Shown here: positions 33,444 to 42,648 of the stretch, piece after piece
Layout: each line of letters begins with the position of its first letter
Position numbering within the stretch: position 1 is the first letter of the stretch
Assembly: GCA_002409975.1 (NCBI GenBank)
Contig: DHOO01000037.1
Coordinates: 1-49,139, forward strand
Source: Firmicutes bacterium UBA5388
Lineage (GTDB): Bacteria > Bacillota > UBA4882 > UBA10575
Reading direction: 5' to 3'
Length of the DNA: 49,139 bases
Notes under the pieces: model-generated
The model's input: only the letters and a program-made list of their open reading frames with translations
What the model was told of the DNA's origin: nothing
Database searches by the model: none
Made by a program: the position numbers and the translations under genes

Positions 33444-36290
33444 ATGAGTAAAGACTGGATCATTATCAAAGGAGCCCGCGTGCATAACCTTAAAAATATA
33501 GATGTCCGGATCCCCCGGGATAAACTAGTAGTAATGACTGGACTCTCAGGTTCTGGGAAATCCTCCCTCGCTTTTGATACCATTTATGCCGAAGGACAAC
33601 GTCGTTATGTGGAATCCCTCTCTGCCTACGCCCGACAATTCCTGGGCCAGATGGATAAACCGGATGTCGACTACATTGAAGGACTCTCCCCGGCAATTTC
33701 TATTGATCAGAAAACTACTTCTCGGAATCCCCGCTCCACCGTGGGTACGGTAACTGAGATCTATGACTATTTACGTCTTCTTTATGCCAGAATCGGCCAT
33801 CCTTATTGTCCTGATTGTAACCGAGAAATCACCCAGCAAACAGTGGAACAAATTGTTGATCAAGTAATGGAGCTCCCTGCTGAGACCAAGTTCCAAGTTT
33901 TAGCTCCAGTAGTAAGAGGGAGGAAAGGAGAATACGGAAAAGTTTTTTCTGACTTAAAAAAAGAAGGTTTTGCCCGGGTTCGCGTCGATGGCGAAGTCCG
34001 TAATCTCGAGGAAGAAATAACTTTAGAAAAATATAAACAACATTGGATCGAAGTCGTAGTGGACAGGCTAATCCTACGCCCAGGGATGGAATCACGCCTT
34101 GCTGATTCGATTGAGACCGCTTTACGCCTGGCCAAAGGGTTGGTAATTATCGCCTTGCTTTCTGGAGAAGACCATTTATACAGTGAGAATTTTGCCTGTC
34201 CGGATTGTGGCTTTAGTTTTGAAGAATTAACTCCCCGGATGTTCTCTTTTAACTCCCCTTATGGCGCTTGTCCGGCCTGCGATGGTTTGGGAATTAAGAT
34301 GGAAATCGATCCGGATAAAGTCCTCGATAAAAACAAGTCCTTAAAGGATGGAGGGGTTCGTGCCTGGAGTTCCGACCATACTTCCTGGTCACTTCAGTAT
34401 CTAATAAGCGTGGCTAAACATTACGGATTAGATCCCGACTTACCTTTGAAAAAAGCGACCCCCACCCAACTCCAGGCCATCCTCTACGGCTCAGGAAAAG
34501 AAAAAATCCCGGTTTTTTATAAGGAAGAGGACGGGAAAGAATGGCAACAGCATATTAGATTTGAAGGAATCATTAATAATCTAAACCGGCGCTACCGCGA
34601 TACCCATTCCGAATATATGCGCCAAGACATCCAGGAAAAATTTATGACCATTCGTAACTGTACGGAATGTAAGGGGGCCCGACTCCGCAGGGAAAGTCTA
34701 GCTGTTAAGATTGGCGCCTTTAACATCAGCCAAGTGACCGCCCTATCTATTGCTGAAGCCAGAGCCTTTGTTTCTGCCTTAGAATTATCAGAGAAAGAAA
34801 AAATCATCGCTCACCAAGTGCTCAAAGAGATCGATAAGCGACTTGGGTTTTTAATCGATGTTGGTCTTGACTATCTGACCATCGACCGAGCTGCCGGTAC
34901 TCTTTCTGGCGGAGAAGCGCAACGCATTCGTTTAGCCACCCAAGTTGGCTCCTCTTTAGTAGGGGTTTTGTATATTTTAGATGAACCCAGCATTGGGTTG
35001 CATCAAAGAGATAATTGCCGGTTAATTAATACTTTAAAAGGTCTTCGTGATTTAGGAAACACACTAATTGTCGTCGAACATGATGAAGAAATGATTAGGG
35101 AAGCGGATTATATTATTGATGTGGGGCCGGGAGCCGGTTCCCACGGTGGTGAGATCGTAGCTGCCGGGGATCTTTCTACCATTACCGCCTGTCAGCATTC
35201 GATCACTGGCGCCTATCTTTCCGGAAAACGCCAGATCCCCATTCCTACTCACCGTCGCTCCGGGAATGGCAACTGGCTAAAAATTAAAGGAGCCAAAGAG
35301 CATAATTTAAAAAATATCGATGTCTCCATCCCCTTAGGTTGTTTTGTTGGTGTTACCGGGGTCTCCGGATCGGGGAAGAGCACCTTGGTTAATGAAATCC
35401 TCTACCCAGTCCTTGCTCGTAAATTAAACAGAGCTACTAGCCTTTTCCCTGGCGCCCATCAAGGCATTGAGGGGCTTGAACTCCTTGATAAGGTGATTAA
35501 TATCGACCAATCTCCGATCGGACGAACTCCTCGCTCTAATCCCGCTACTTATACCGGGGTTTTTAATGATATTAGAACGGTCTTTGCCGAGACTCCAGAG
35601 GCAAAAATGAGGGGCTACAAACCAGGGCGTTTCTCCTTTAATGTCAAGGGAGGGAGATGTGAAGCTTGTGCCGGTGATGGAATCATTAAAATTGAAATGC
35701 ACTTTCTCCCCGATGTTTATGTCCCCTGCGAAGTCTGTAAGGGCAAACGATACAACCGTGAAACGCTGGAAATTAAATTTAGAGGCAAAACCATTGCTGA
35801 CATTTTAGAGATGCAAGTAGAAGAGGCCTTAGACTTTTTTCAAAACCACCCGCGGATCAAACGACGGCTTCAGACCCTTTATGATGTAGGCTTAAGTTAT
35901 ATTAAACTCGGTCAATCCGCTACTACCCTTTCGGGGGGTGAAGCCCAACGAGTCAAACTTGCTACTGAACTTGCCAAACGCAGTAATGGTCGGACCATTT
36001 ACATTTTAGACGAACCCACTACCGGACTACATTTTGCTGATGTTCAAAAACTACTGGACATTCTAAAAAGATTAGTCGAGAGTGGTAATACTGTGCTCGT
36101 AATTGAGCATAATCTGGATGTAATTAAAACTGCGGATTACCTAATTGATCTTGGTCCGGAAGGGGGGGACCGAGGTGGACAAGTAGTAGCCGTCGGCGCC
36201 CCGGAAGAGTTAGCTGACAACCCCGCCTCTTATACCGGACATTTTATTCGCCAAGTTTTAGGGTCAGAACTTGCCGCCAAAGAAGCTTGA
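33444..36290 (+). CDS. uvrA: excinuclease ABC subunit A
   Basis: UvrA (948 aa), the dimeric ABC-type damage sensor of nucleotide excision repair. Two ATPase modules are seen: Walker A GLSGSGKSS and GVSGSGKST, signatures LSGGEAQRIRLA and LSGGEAQRVKLA, and Walker B YILDEPSIGLHQRD and YILDEPTTGLHFAD. Zinc modules show as CPDC (cluster 1, with a later CPDCGF...CPACDG) and CEACAGDG...CEVCKGKRY. The UvrB-binding and insertion domains are of normal length. GGAGG lies 9 nt before the ATG. Confidence 0.98.
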   Translation: MSKDWIIIKGARVHNLKNIDVRIPRDKLVVMTGLSGSGKSSLAFDTIYAEGQRRYVESLSAYARQFLGQMDKPDVDYIEGLSPAISIDQKTTSRNPRSTVGTVTEIYDYLRLLYARIGHPYCPDCNREITQQTVEQIVDQVMELPAETKFQVLAPVVRGRKGEYGKVFSDLKKEGFARVRVDGEVRNLEEEITLEKYKQHWIEVVVDRLILRPGMESRLADSIETALRLAKGLVIIALLSGEDHLYSENFACPDCGFSFEELTPRMFSFNSPYGACPACDGLGIKMEIDPDKVLDKNKSLKDGGVRAWSSDHTSWSLQYLISVAKHYGLDPDLPLKKATPTQLQAILYGSGKEKIPVFYKEEDGKEWQQHIRFEGIINNLNRRYRDTHSEYMRQDIQEKFMTIRNCTECKGARLRRESLAVKIGAFNISQVTALSIAEARAFVSALELSEKEKIIAHQVLKEIDKRLGFLIDVGLDYLTIDRAAGTLSGGEAQRIRLATQVGSSLVGVLYILDEPSIGLHQRDNCRLINTLKGLRDLGNTLIVVEHDEEMIREADYIIDVGPGAGSHGGEIVAAGDLSTITACQHSITGAYLSGKRQIPIPTHRRSGNGNWLKIKGAKEHNLKNIDVSIPLGCFVGVTGVSGSGKSTLVNEILYPVLARKLNRATSLFPGAHQGIEGLELLDKVINIDQSPIGRTPRSNPATYTGVFNDIRTVFAETPEAKMRGYKPGRFSFNVKGGRCEACAGDGIIKIEMHFLPDVYVPCEVCKGKRYNRETLEIKFRGKTIADILEMQVEEALDFFQNHPRIKRRLQTLYDVGLSYIKLGQSATTLSGGEAQRVKLATELAKRSNGRTIYILDEPTTGLHFADVQKLLDILKRLVESGNTVLVIEHNLDVIKTADYLIDLGPEGGDRGGQVVAVGAPEELADNPASYTGHFIRQVLGSELAAKEA

Positions 36291-36379
36291 TAAATCTGGA
36301 TTAAACCTGTGAAAAATGATAGTTAATTCCGCTTGGAACTGTTACTATAGTATTATCAACTATGTAAGGAGGAGACAGC

Positions 36380-37555
36380 TTGAACCGACATGAAATAACT
36401 TTAAGATATGGAAATAACCCGCACCAAAAACCCGCCCGCATTTATACCAAAGGGGGAGCCTTGCCCCTAAAAGTGATTAATGGAAGTCCTGGCTACATTA
36501 ATCTTTTAGACGCCCTTAATTCTTGGCAACTAGTAAGAGAGTTACAGGAAGCGTTAGCTTTGCCGGCAGCCGCTTCCTTTAAGCATGTAAGTCCCGCTGG
36601 AGCAGCTGTGGGCATCAAGTTAGACGAAACCTTGAAACGAGCCTACTTCGTCGAGGAGATGGAGCTCTCCCCCTTGGCTTCCGCTTATCTCCGAGCCCGG
36701 GGAGCTGACCGGGTCTCCTCTTTTGGTGATTGGATCGCCTTAAGCGCGCCCGTTGATCTTCCCACCGCCAAATTAATCGCTAAAGAGGTCTCAGATGGAA
36801 TGATCGCTCCTCATTATCATCCTGAAGCCTTGGAAATTTTAAAAAAGAAGAAAAAAGGAAATTATGTGATTATTGAGATGGATCCTACTTACGAGCCCAG
36901 AGAAATTGAGACCAGAGAAGTCTTTGGCATCACCTTTGAACAAAAGAGAAATAATCAAAAAATTAATGATACTCTTTTCCAAAATATTGTCACTACCAAC
37001 CAAGACCTTCCTGCTTCCGCCCGTCGTGACCTACTGGTCGCCTTGATTACATTAAAATATACCCAATCGAACTCGGTTTGTTTTGCCCGAAATGGTCAGG
37101 CGATTGGTATCGGCGCCGGACAACAATCGAGAATTCTTTGCACGCGACTAGCCGCTTCTAAGGCAGAAAACTGGTTCTTACGGCAACACCCGGCAGTGCT
37201 GGACCTTAATTTTAAAGACGGGATTTCTCGCCCAGAAAAAGATAATGCCATCGATCTTTACTTACGGGAGGACTTAAGCCCCGCGGAAGAAAAGGTCTGG
37301 AAAGAAACTTTCCGCAAGGCGCCAGCAAAGCTATCGGCTGAAGAGAAAAACGGTTGGCTGGAAAAGTTTAATAACACCGCCCTGGCTTCGGATGCCTTCT
37401 TCCCCTTCCGCGATAATATCGACCGGGCTGCCCGCTGTGGTGTTAAATATGTCGCCCAACCGGGAGGCTCAATTCGAGATCTGGATGTCATCAAAGCCTG
37501 TAATGATTATCAGATGGTCATGGCCTTTACCGGACTAAGATTATTCCATCACTAA
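36380..37555 (+). CDS. stand-alone AICAR formyltransferase
   Basis: Phosphoribosylaminoimidazolecarboxamide (AICAR) formyltransferase, 391 aa, making FAICAR from AICAR and formyl-tetrahydrofolate in purine synthesis. It corresponds to the C-terminal transformylase domain of PurH: LRYGNNPHQKPA, the catalytic KHVSPAGAAVG (Lys-His), TQSNSVCFARNGQAIGIGAGQQSR and AAPFF-like SDAFFPFRDNIDRAA, ending in VKYVAQPGGSIRDLDVI. The N-terminal MGS-like IMP cyclohydrolase domain is absent, so IMP closure needs a separate enzyme. The start is TTG 36380 with AAGGAGGAG upstream. It lies 90 bp after uvrA and 5' of a bidirectional terminator. Confidence 0.9.
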   Translation: MNRHEITLRYGNNPHQKPARIYTKGGALPLKVINGSPGYINLLDALNSWQLVRELQEALALPAAASFKHVSPAGAAVGIKLDETLKRAYFVEEMELSPLASAYLRARGADRVSSFGDWIALSAPVDLPTAKLIAKEVSDGMIAPHYHPEALEILKKKKKGNYVIIEMDPTYEPREIETREVFGITFEQKRNNQKINDTLFQNIVTTNQDLPASARRDLLVALITLKYTQSNSVCFARNGQAIGIGAGQQSRILCTRLAASKAENWFLRQHPAVLDLNFKDGISRPEKDNAIDLYLREDLSPAEEKVWKETFRKAPAKLSAEEKNGWLEKFNNTALASDAFFPFRDNIDRAARCGVKYVAQPGGSIRDLDVIKACNDYQMVMAFTGLRLFHH

Positions 37556-37605
37556 GGCACTAAACCCGTTTCTTATGCTTAAAGCGAATTCCTTTCGCTT
37601 GCCCT

Positions 37606-37646
37606 AAAAAATCCCGGTCGGCGCTTTAGCGTTAACCGGGGTTTTT
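37606..37646. terminator. bidirectional terminator
   Basis: AAAAAATCCCGGT ... ACCGGGGTTTTT stem with an inner CGC-TTTA-GCG, serving the AICAR transformylase (plus) and the acyltransferase gene (minus). A second hairpin AAGCGAA/TTTCGCTT precedes it. Confidence 0.8.
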
Positions 37647-37664
37647 CAACATCCAACCGAATAT

Positions 37665-38786
37665 TTAAAGATCTTTCTGATAAATTCGGTAAACTCTATA
37701 AAGTTTACCTCCTACCCCTTCTACAGAGCGGATCGACTCTAAATTCATCTCTGCAATCGCCGAGCCTTCTCCATACACATAACCCTTTTTCCGCGCCTCC
37801 AACATTAAACGGTGATAGATCGCGCTATTAACCGCTTTATTTCTAAATTTTGGCACAACAAATTGGATAAATACTCGCACACCAGAGATTCTCTGTTTAT
37901 ACCAGAGATACTTAACCCAGCCAAACGGTAACAATCTGCCGTTAAGTTTTTTAATTACTTGGTTATAGTCTGGTAAAGCCACCACAAAACCGATAGGTTC
38001 CTCTCCAGAACGAGCGATATAAACGAGATCAGGATCCATAAATTGAGCTAAAGTACGAACTTCCGACCGTATTTCCGCTAACGAAGGTGGGGTCAAGTGC
38101 TCCCATGTTGCTGGCATCGATACCTCAAGTATCTTTTTAATATCTCTGATTTCCCGTTCCATCTTCTGTTTATGAAAACGTTCAACCTTAAATTTGAATT
38201 TTTTCATCGCATAGGCGACTATTCTACCATATCTTTTATCATCCAGACTCGCGACATCCAAATGAAACGCATACAAATCCATATTTTTTTCGAACCCATA
38301 ACCCTCAAATAGTTGCTGGTAATAAGAAGGGTTATAAGAATTCATTAATACTGGTGGCCCATCAAACCCTTTTATTAATATACCTCGATAGTCATCACCA
38401 TTGGTTGGTGAAACCGGTCCGACCATCCTGGTTAAACCTCTTTCCCTTAACCACTGGCTGGCTACATCAAAAAGGGAAAAGGCTACCCTCTGATCAGCTA
38501 CCGACTCAAAAAGGCTAATGTAACCTTCTTTCTTATCTTTTTTTTGGTTCAGTTTCGTATTAACCCCCACCAGAATTCGACCAACAACTCGCTTTCCCTG
38601 AAAAGCAAGAAAAAAGGTGTGAGGTTCTCCAGCCGCCAACAGTGGATTATTCTTCCCCTGTAGAGTCCGTAAAAGCTGTGTACGTAAGGGGGGAACCCAG
38701 TAGTGATCATTTTTATAAAGATCCCAGGGCATAGCAACAAACTTCTTAAGTCTCCTGATTTCTTGAACTTCTCTAATTTCTAGCAT
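37665..38786 (-). CDS. YghO-like acyl-CoA N-acyltransferase family protein
   Basis: A 373-aa protein resembling the YghO family, with an acyl-CoA N-acyltransferase (GNAT-like) fold. Family-type stretches are FVAMPWDLYKNDHYWVPPL at the N-terminus, GPVSPTNGDDYRGILIKGFDGPPVLMNSYNPSYY in the middle and a C-terminal GNAT-like half with YIARSGEEPIGFVVALPD and EARKKGYVYGEGSAIAEMN. The function is unknown. The ATG at 38786 has GGAGAAG 5 nt upstream. It lies 20 nt after the DUF819 gene and shares its promoter at 39985. Confidence 0.75.
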   Translation of the reverse strand: MLEIREVQEIRRLKKFVAMPWDLYKNDHYWVPPLRTQLLRTLQGKNNPLLAAGEPHTFFLAFQGKRVVGRILVGVNTKLNQKKDKKEGYISLFESVADQRVAFSLFDVASQWLRERGLTRMVGPVSPTNGDDYRGILIKGFDGPPVLMNSYNPSYYQQLFEGYGFEKNMDLYAFHLDVASLDDKRYGRIVAYAMKKFKFKVERFHKQKMEREIRDIKKILEVSMPATWEHLTPPSLAEIRSEVRTLAQFMDPDLVYIARSGEEPIGFVVALPDYNQVIKKLNGRLLPFGWVKYLWYKQRISGVRVFIQFVVPKFRNKAVNSAIYHRLMLEARKKGYVYGEGSAIAEMNLESIRSVEGVGGKLYRVYRIYQKDL

Positions 38787-38806
38787 CTCTTCTTCTCCAA
38801 CTATTC

Positions 38807-39916
38807 TTATCGTGGCATTAACAACCAAGCAACAGCAAACCCTAAATAATTTCCGATGGCGTATCCTACTAGTCCACAGGTTAAACCAGAGACTATGACT
38901 TCGCGATTTTTAATTCGCTCCGCAACCGGTCCGATAAAAGCCGGTCCAAAGATGCCCGCTGTCGAAGTTATAATTGTGGTATCAACATCAATGCGGAATA
39001 AAAAAGCCAGTAAGAAATGAATAAGAATGGCCATAGTCATGACAAAAGCCGTATACATAAAAATTACCGAACTAGACGAGACCATCTCGCTGAAGTTGAT
39101 AGTTGTTCCGATGGCCAGCGAAAAAATAAGAATCACATATTGACCAGCTTCATAAGTACCTTCAATCTTTCTGATTCTTCCAACAAAGGAAGCAACAATT
39201 CCTAAAGTAGTAAGCACCAGCATCACAATACTAACTTCCAGTCTACTTGTGAATAAAAACGAGATCCCCACGCTGATCCCAACAAAAACCAGAGATAAAA
39301 AAAGGGCAAAAAATAAACCTAACCTGTTAGGTTTTTCTTTAGTGATCGCAAATTCAGGTATAAAAACCGATTCTGAAAAAGCGGGTAAAAATTTGCTCAC
39401 CAACCATTTAGCCCCTGTTACTAAAAAAAGAAAGTAGATCCCTCCTAGGATCGCATCGGCAGTATTAGTTAAGATCAAAGTTTCCTCATCAATCTTTAAA
39501 CCCATTCCAATCGCCATCAAGTTAGGGGTCCCACCAGTATAGACTCCTACTAACATTCCAGATAGCTTCCAATACTCATCAAACAAGCCAGAAAAGAGAG
39601 TAGCGGCTAATACAGAACTGGTAATCGCCCCCACCACCACTAAGATAAATGAAATAATGGTCTTTCTAGCTAGTCCCAGCCATCTTTTAAAATCCGTCGA
39701 AAAGAGAATCAAAGGAATTGCAAGAGGAACTGTAAACTCTGAAATAGACAAGGCCAGTTTCTTATCGATGGGAATAAATTTACTATTTCCCAGGATCATC
39801 CCCACCACATAACATAGCAGTATCGGACTGAGAAAATTAAGCTTTTTGGATTTACCTACTAACTTAGTAATTAAAAAAGGCGTCACGATAAAAAATAAGA
39901 CTTGTAAGATTTGCAA
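38807..39916 (-). CDS. DUF819 family integral membrane protein
   Basis: A 369-aa polytopic membrane protein (about ten segments) of the DUF819 (YjcL-like) family, presumed transporters of unknown substrate. The recognisable pieces are VYTGGTPNLMAIGMGL with a Gly-rich re-entrant-like loop, NTADAILGGIYFLF, and the repeated STAGIFGPAFIGPVA near the C-terminus. The N-terminus starts directly with a membrane helix, and ATG 39916 has GAGGGGATG-type SD sequence upstream. It is first in a two-gene operon with the YghO-like gene. Confidence 0.8.
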   Translation of the reverse strand: MQILQVLFFIVTPFLITKLVGKSKKLNFLSPILLCYVVGMILGNSKFIPIDKKLALSISEFTVPLAIPLILFSTDFKRWLGLARKTIISFILVVVGAITSSVLAATLFSGLFDEYWKLSGMLVGVYTGGTPNLMAIGMGLKIDEETLILTNTADAILGGIYFLFLVTGAKWLVSKFLPAFSESVFIPEFAITKEKPNRLGLFFALFLSLVFVGISVGISFLFTSRLEVSIVMLVLTTLGIVASFVGRIRKIEGTYEAGQYVILIFSLAIGTTINFSEMVSSSSVIFMYTAFVMTMAILIHFLLAFLFRIDVDTTIITSTAGIFGPAFIGPVAERIKNREVIVSGLTCGLVGYAIGNYLGFAVAWLLMPR

Positions 39917-39955
39917 TACATCCCCTCTTTCTCGAACAGATCAGTTACTAAATAA

Positions 39956-39985
39956 ATTTTACAATTGTTTTAGTTTATTTGTCAA
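39956..39985 (-). promoter_or_regulatory. promoter of the DUF819 operon
   Basis: On minus: TTGACA (39985-39980), 18 nt, TAAAAT (39961-39956), about 40 nt before the DUF819 start. It is divergent from the HAD promoter at 40211, with the type I repeat B between them. Confidence 0.7.
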
Positions 39986-40076
39986 GGTAAAAGAGCAGTT
40001 TATCCATGGTCTAACCGTTCCATCATTATAAAAACCAATTTTCAAAGAAATATCGGTATGTTACAAACGGGAAGAA

Positions 40077-40192
40077 GCTTTTTACGTTGTATCCTTTTTA
40101 AAAGGTCCCAATACAATATATAGTGTTTCACTGGTATTAGGCTACCAATATATTGTGTCGGGATAAGTAAATCAAAAGACAACGCAAAAAGC
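40077..40192 (+). repeat. type I palindromic repeat, copy B
   Basis: 116 bp, same orientation as copy A and differing at only a few positions (for example ACGTTGT for GCGTTGT in the left arm, AGGCTACC for AGGCTATC in the core, GTGTCGGG for GTATCGGG in the stem). It sits between divergent promoters. With the inverted copy C at 42649 it brackets the HAD and mgtE genes. The flanks show CGGGAAGA and CCGGAAAGA, a possible but imperfect target duplication. Confidence 0.9.
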
Positions 40193-40210
40193 CCGGAAAG
40201 AGGGGCGCCC

Positions 40211-40239
40211 TTTACAAATTAATGTTAATATCCTATAAT
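40211..40239 (+). promoter_or_regulatory. promoter of the second HAD gene
   Basis: TTTACA (40211-40216), 17 nt, TATAAT (40234-40239), leaving a leader of about 85 nt that includes the hairpin at 40270. Confidence 0.6.
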
Positions 40240-40269
40240 TCGAATTATGAATATTCTTTTTTATATTAA

Positions 40270-40300
40270 GGAATTGCAACCACTTGGCCCGCGCAATTCC
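40270..40300 (+). repeat. paired GGAATTGC / GCAATTCC hairpin
   Basis: Perfect 8-bp inverted arms (40270-40277, 40293-40300) around a 15-nt loop, within the leader of the HAD gene. It is the outer-arm motif of the type II repeats without the usual core. Confidence 0.6.
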
Positions 40301-40332
40301 CCTATCTGTTATTTCTGAAAGGAGCATCCTTT

Positions 40333-41043
40333 ATGATTAAACATTTACTTTTTGATTTGGATGGAACTTTACTCCCCATTGACATCGATTTTTTCTTCCA
40401 GGATTACCTTTCCGCTTTAAGCGCTAGATTCTCCGATATAATTTCAGAGAAAGGGTTTAAAGAAAAATTAATGACCAGCACCATGGTGATGGTTAATAAT
40501 CAAGAAAGCGCTTTAACGAATGAAGAGGTTTTTTGGCGTGACTTCCCTAACCGTATCGGATTTTCCCGTTCTTTTTTGGAACCCATCTTCCTTAGATTCT
40601 ACGAAAATGAATATCGCTCCTTAGGTAAAAACATCCCTTTCACTGGTCTAGCCCATGAAATTCTAACTCTTGCCCTTAATAAGGGGTTTAAGGTTACGAT
40701 CGCCACCAACCCAATTTTCCCAAAGAATGCGCTAATGGAACGCCTCTCTTGGATTAACTGCCATGATCTACCCTACCAGACGGTAACTTCCATGGAAAGC
40801 ATGCGCTTTTGCAAGCCAAACCCTAACTATTACCGAGAAATCCTTGACCTTCTCCAAGCTAAAGCAGAAGAATGTCTAATGATTGGGAATGATATTGAAG
40901 AAGATATGGTCGCCTCCGTGCTTGGAATCAAAACCTGTTTGGTTACGGATCGACTGATTAGTAGAGGAAAATTAAAAATTGAGCCCGACTATACCTGCAG
41001 TATAATCGAACTCAATAACATAATCGACCAAATAAATGAATAA
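40333..41043 (+). CDS. HAD family hydrolase (phosphoglycolate-phosphatase-like)
   Basis: A 236-aa haloacid-dehalogenase phosphatase with a helical (C1) cap. Motif I is FDLDGTLLPID, motif II ATNPIF, the lysine lies in FCKPNPNYY and motif III is MIGNDIEEDM. The cap spans about residues 18-95. Similar small HADs act on phosphoglycolate, nucleotides or phosphosugars; the substrate is not predictable. AAAGGAG lies 8 nt before the ATG. It is convergent with mgtE, ending 49 nt from its stop. Confidence 0.85.
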   Translation: MIKHLLFDLDGTLLPIDIDFFFQDYLSALSARFSDIISEKGFKEKLMTSTMVMVNNQESALTNEEVFWRDFPNRIGFSRSFLEPIFLRFYENEYRSLGKNIPFTGLAHEILTLALNKGFKVTIATNPIFPKNALMERLSWINCHDLPYQTVTSMESMRFCKPNPNYYREILDLLQAKAEECLMIGNDIEEDMVASVLGIKTCLVTDRLISRGKLKIEPDYTCSIIELNNIIDQINE

Positions 41044-41092
41044 ATGCTCCTTTAAAGAATAATTTATTGTCCTTCCTATGCTTGTCATTATT

Positions 41093-42421
41093 TTAAAACC
41101 CAAATACCCAAGAAGCAATAGAAAAATAAATCGCCAGACCAGCTATATCGCAGACTGAGGTAATTAATGGACTACTGGCTACTGCCGGATCTAACTTCAT
41201 TTTTGTGAGAATAAAGGGGAGGATCATACCGACAATATTGGAAAATATTACAATTGCCCCCATAGTTAAGCCCACAACCACACCAATCTGATAGCCTCCT
41301 CGAAAAAATCCCAGCGTCATTCCAGCCACGCCAAGCACTACTCCTAAAAAAGCTCCCACCATTATTTCTTTGAGCAAGATCTTTCCCCAATCGGAAAGCT
41401 TAATATCACCAGTCACCAAAGCACGCACTACTAACGTAGCTGATTGCGATCCAGTGTTGCCACCGGTATCAATTAACAGTGGAATAAAAAATGCTAAGGT
41501 AAGCGCCGAGGCGAGCACACTCTCATAAGCGGCGATTACTTCCGATGAAAGTAAATTAAGAACGATTAAACCAAGCAACCAAATAACTCTTTTACTAAAA
41601 AGCGTCCAGATGCTTGCATCAATATATGCTTCTTTCATCGGAATAATCGAAGCAGCCTTGTGGATATCTTCGGTAGCTTCCTCTTCGGCTACACCAAGTA
41701 CATCATCAAGGGTAATCACCCCGATCAGTTTTTCCTGCTCATCAACGACGGGAAGAACAAGAAAGCCATATTTCTCAAACAAACGCGCGACTTCTTCTTG
41801 ATCCATATCCTCAGGGACCGAGATAACATCCCGATACATGACCTCACTAACCTTTGTCATCAATGGTTTGGTAACCAAGGTCCGAAGAGAGACTACCCCG
41901 ACTAGTCTCCGGTCCGCCGCCTCTACATATAAGTAATAAGCGCTCTCCGTCGACGGGGCTTGTTCTCTTAGAAACAGTAGAACCTCTTCAATCGTCTGTT
42001 CTTCTTTAACTGTAATAAACTCAGTGGCCATTAGCCCACCGGAGGTATCACTCTCATAGGCAAGGAGTTTTTTTACTTCTTTACCCTTATCGCCCATTAA
42101 AGCGAGGAGTGTCATGGTTTCGGTCTGAGGTAAGATCGCTAGCAGATCAGCTGCTTCATCCGTATACATTTGCTTTAGAATGTCCGCCGCTTTCTCGGAG
42201 GTTAATTGACTTAAAATTGCCGCCTGATCAGTAAGATCCATTTCTCGGAGGATAAGCGCTCCCATCTCACTGAGTACTGTATTGATCAGGTTAATCTGAT
42301 TCTCTAAGGGAACCTCAATTAAAGTCTCTGCTACATCAGCAGGGTGCATCTCTGCAATAAGCTTAACCATTTCCTGGGAATTGCCTTCGATCAACAGTTG
42401 TTTCAAGGTCATCTGGATCAT
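41093..42421 (-). CDS. mgtE: magnesium transporter MgtE
   Basis: MgtE (442 aa), a Mg2+-gated Mg2+ channel. It has the N-domain of short helical repeats (about 1-120, HPADVAETL, LTSEKAADILKQM), paired CBS domains (about 130-250, with MYRDVISVPEDMDQEEVARLF), the plug helix, and five membrane segments carrying the pore motif DTGGNTGSQSATLVVRAL and PLITSVCDIAGL. The start ATG 42421 has GAAAGGGG 6 nt upstream; an earlier ATG lies inside the SD/terminator region. Upstream lies a structured leader ending in a terminator hairpin right before the SD, which points to transcription attenuation, presumably by Mg2+. Confidence 0.95.
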   Translation of the reverse strand: MIQMTLKQLLIEGNSQEMVKLIAEMHPADVAETLIEVPLENQINLINTVLSEMGALILREMDLTDQAAILSQLTSEKAADILKQMYTDEAADLLAILPQTETMTLLALMGDKGKEVKKLLAYESDTSGGLMATEFITVKEEQTIEEVLLFLREQAPSTESAYYLYVEAADRRLVGVVSLRTLVTKPLMTKVSEVMYRDVISVPEDMDQEEVARLFEKYGFLVLPVVDEQEKLIGVITLDDVLGVAEEEATEDIHKAASIIPMKEAYIDASIWTLFSKRVIWLLGLIVLNLLSSEVIAAYESVLASALTLAFFIPLLIDTGGNTGSQSATLVVRALVTGDIKLSDWGKILLKEIMVGAFLGVVLGVAGMTLGFFRGGYQIGVVVGLTMGAIVIFSNIVGMILPFILTKMKLDPAVASSPLITSVCDIAGLAIYFSIASWVFGF

Positions 42422-42444
42422 TCTTTTACCCCTTTCTGGGACAA

Positions 42445-42634
42445 ACAAAAAACCCTCTTAAAGGGGTTTTTGGCTTCCATGTCAGAAATGGCAAATAAAT
42501 TCAGACTACTCATGATCTGCTTATAGCAGAATGAGGAATAAAGAAGCCATAGATTGTCCCTTTAAATTTTCTATATACCAACACGACCTAGGATTACTAT
42601 CGCCATAAAGGTCAGAATCCATAACTTCCTCACC
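42445..42634 (-). promoter_or_regulatory. riboswitch-like leader with terminator upstream of mgtE
   Basis: On minus this leader can form: P1 GGTGAGGAA (42634-42626) with TTCCTCATT (42538-42530) including wobble pairs; inside it P2 GACCT/AGGTC (42613-42609 with 42589-42585) and P3 ATAGA/TCTAT; then a CTGCT-ATA-AGCAG hairpin (42529-42517); then a terminator AAAAACCC / GGGTTTTTT (about 42471-42445) just before the mgtE SD. GGCTTC (42548-42543) can pair with GAAGCC (42477-42472) next to the terminator. The layout is that of an attenuating riboswitch. The AGGTGAGG start recalls the M-box, but the other conserved M-box stretches are not seen, so the class is unassigned. Confidence 0.5.
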
Positions 42635-42648
42635 TCTCTTTTATTCGG

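Noticed and set aside
40069..40200. Target-site duplications around the type I repeats
   Set aside because: The flanks of copy B look alike (CGGGAAGA, CCGGAAAGA), but copies A and C show no convincing duplication, so transposition is not proven.
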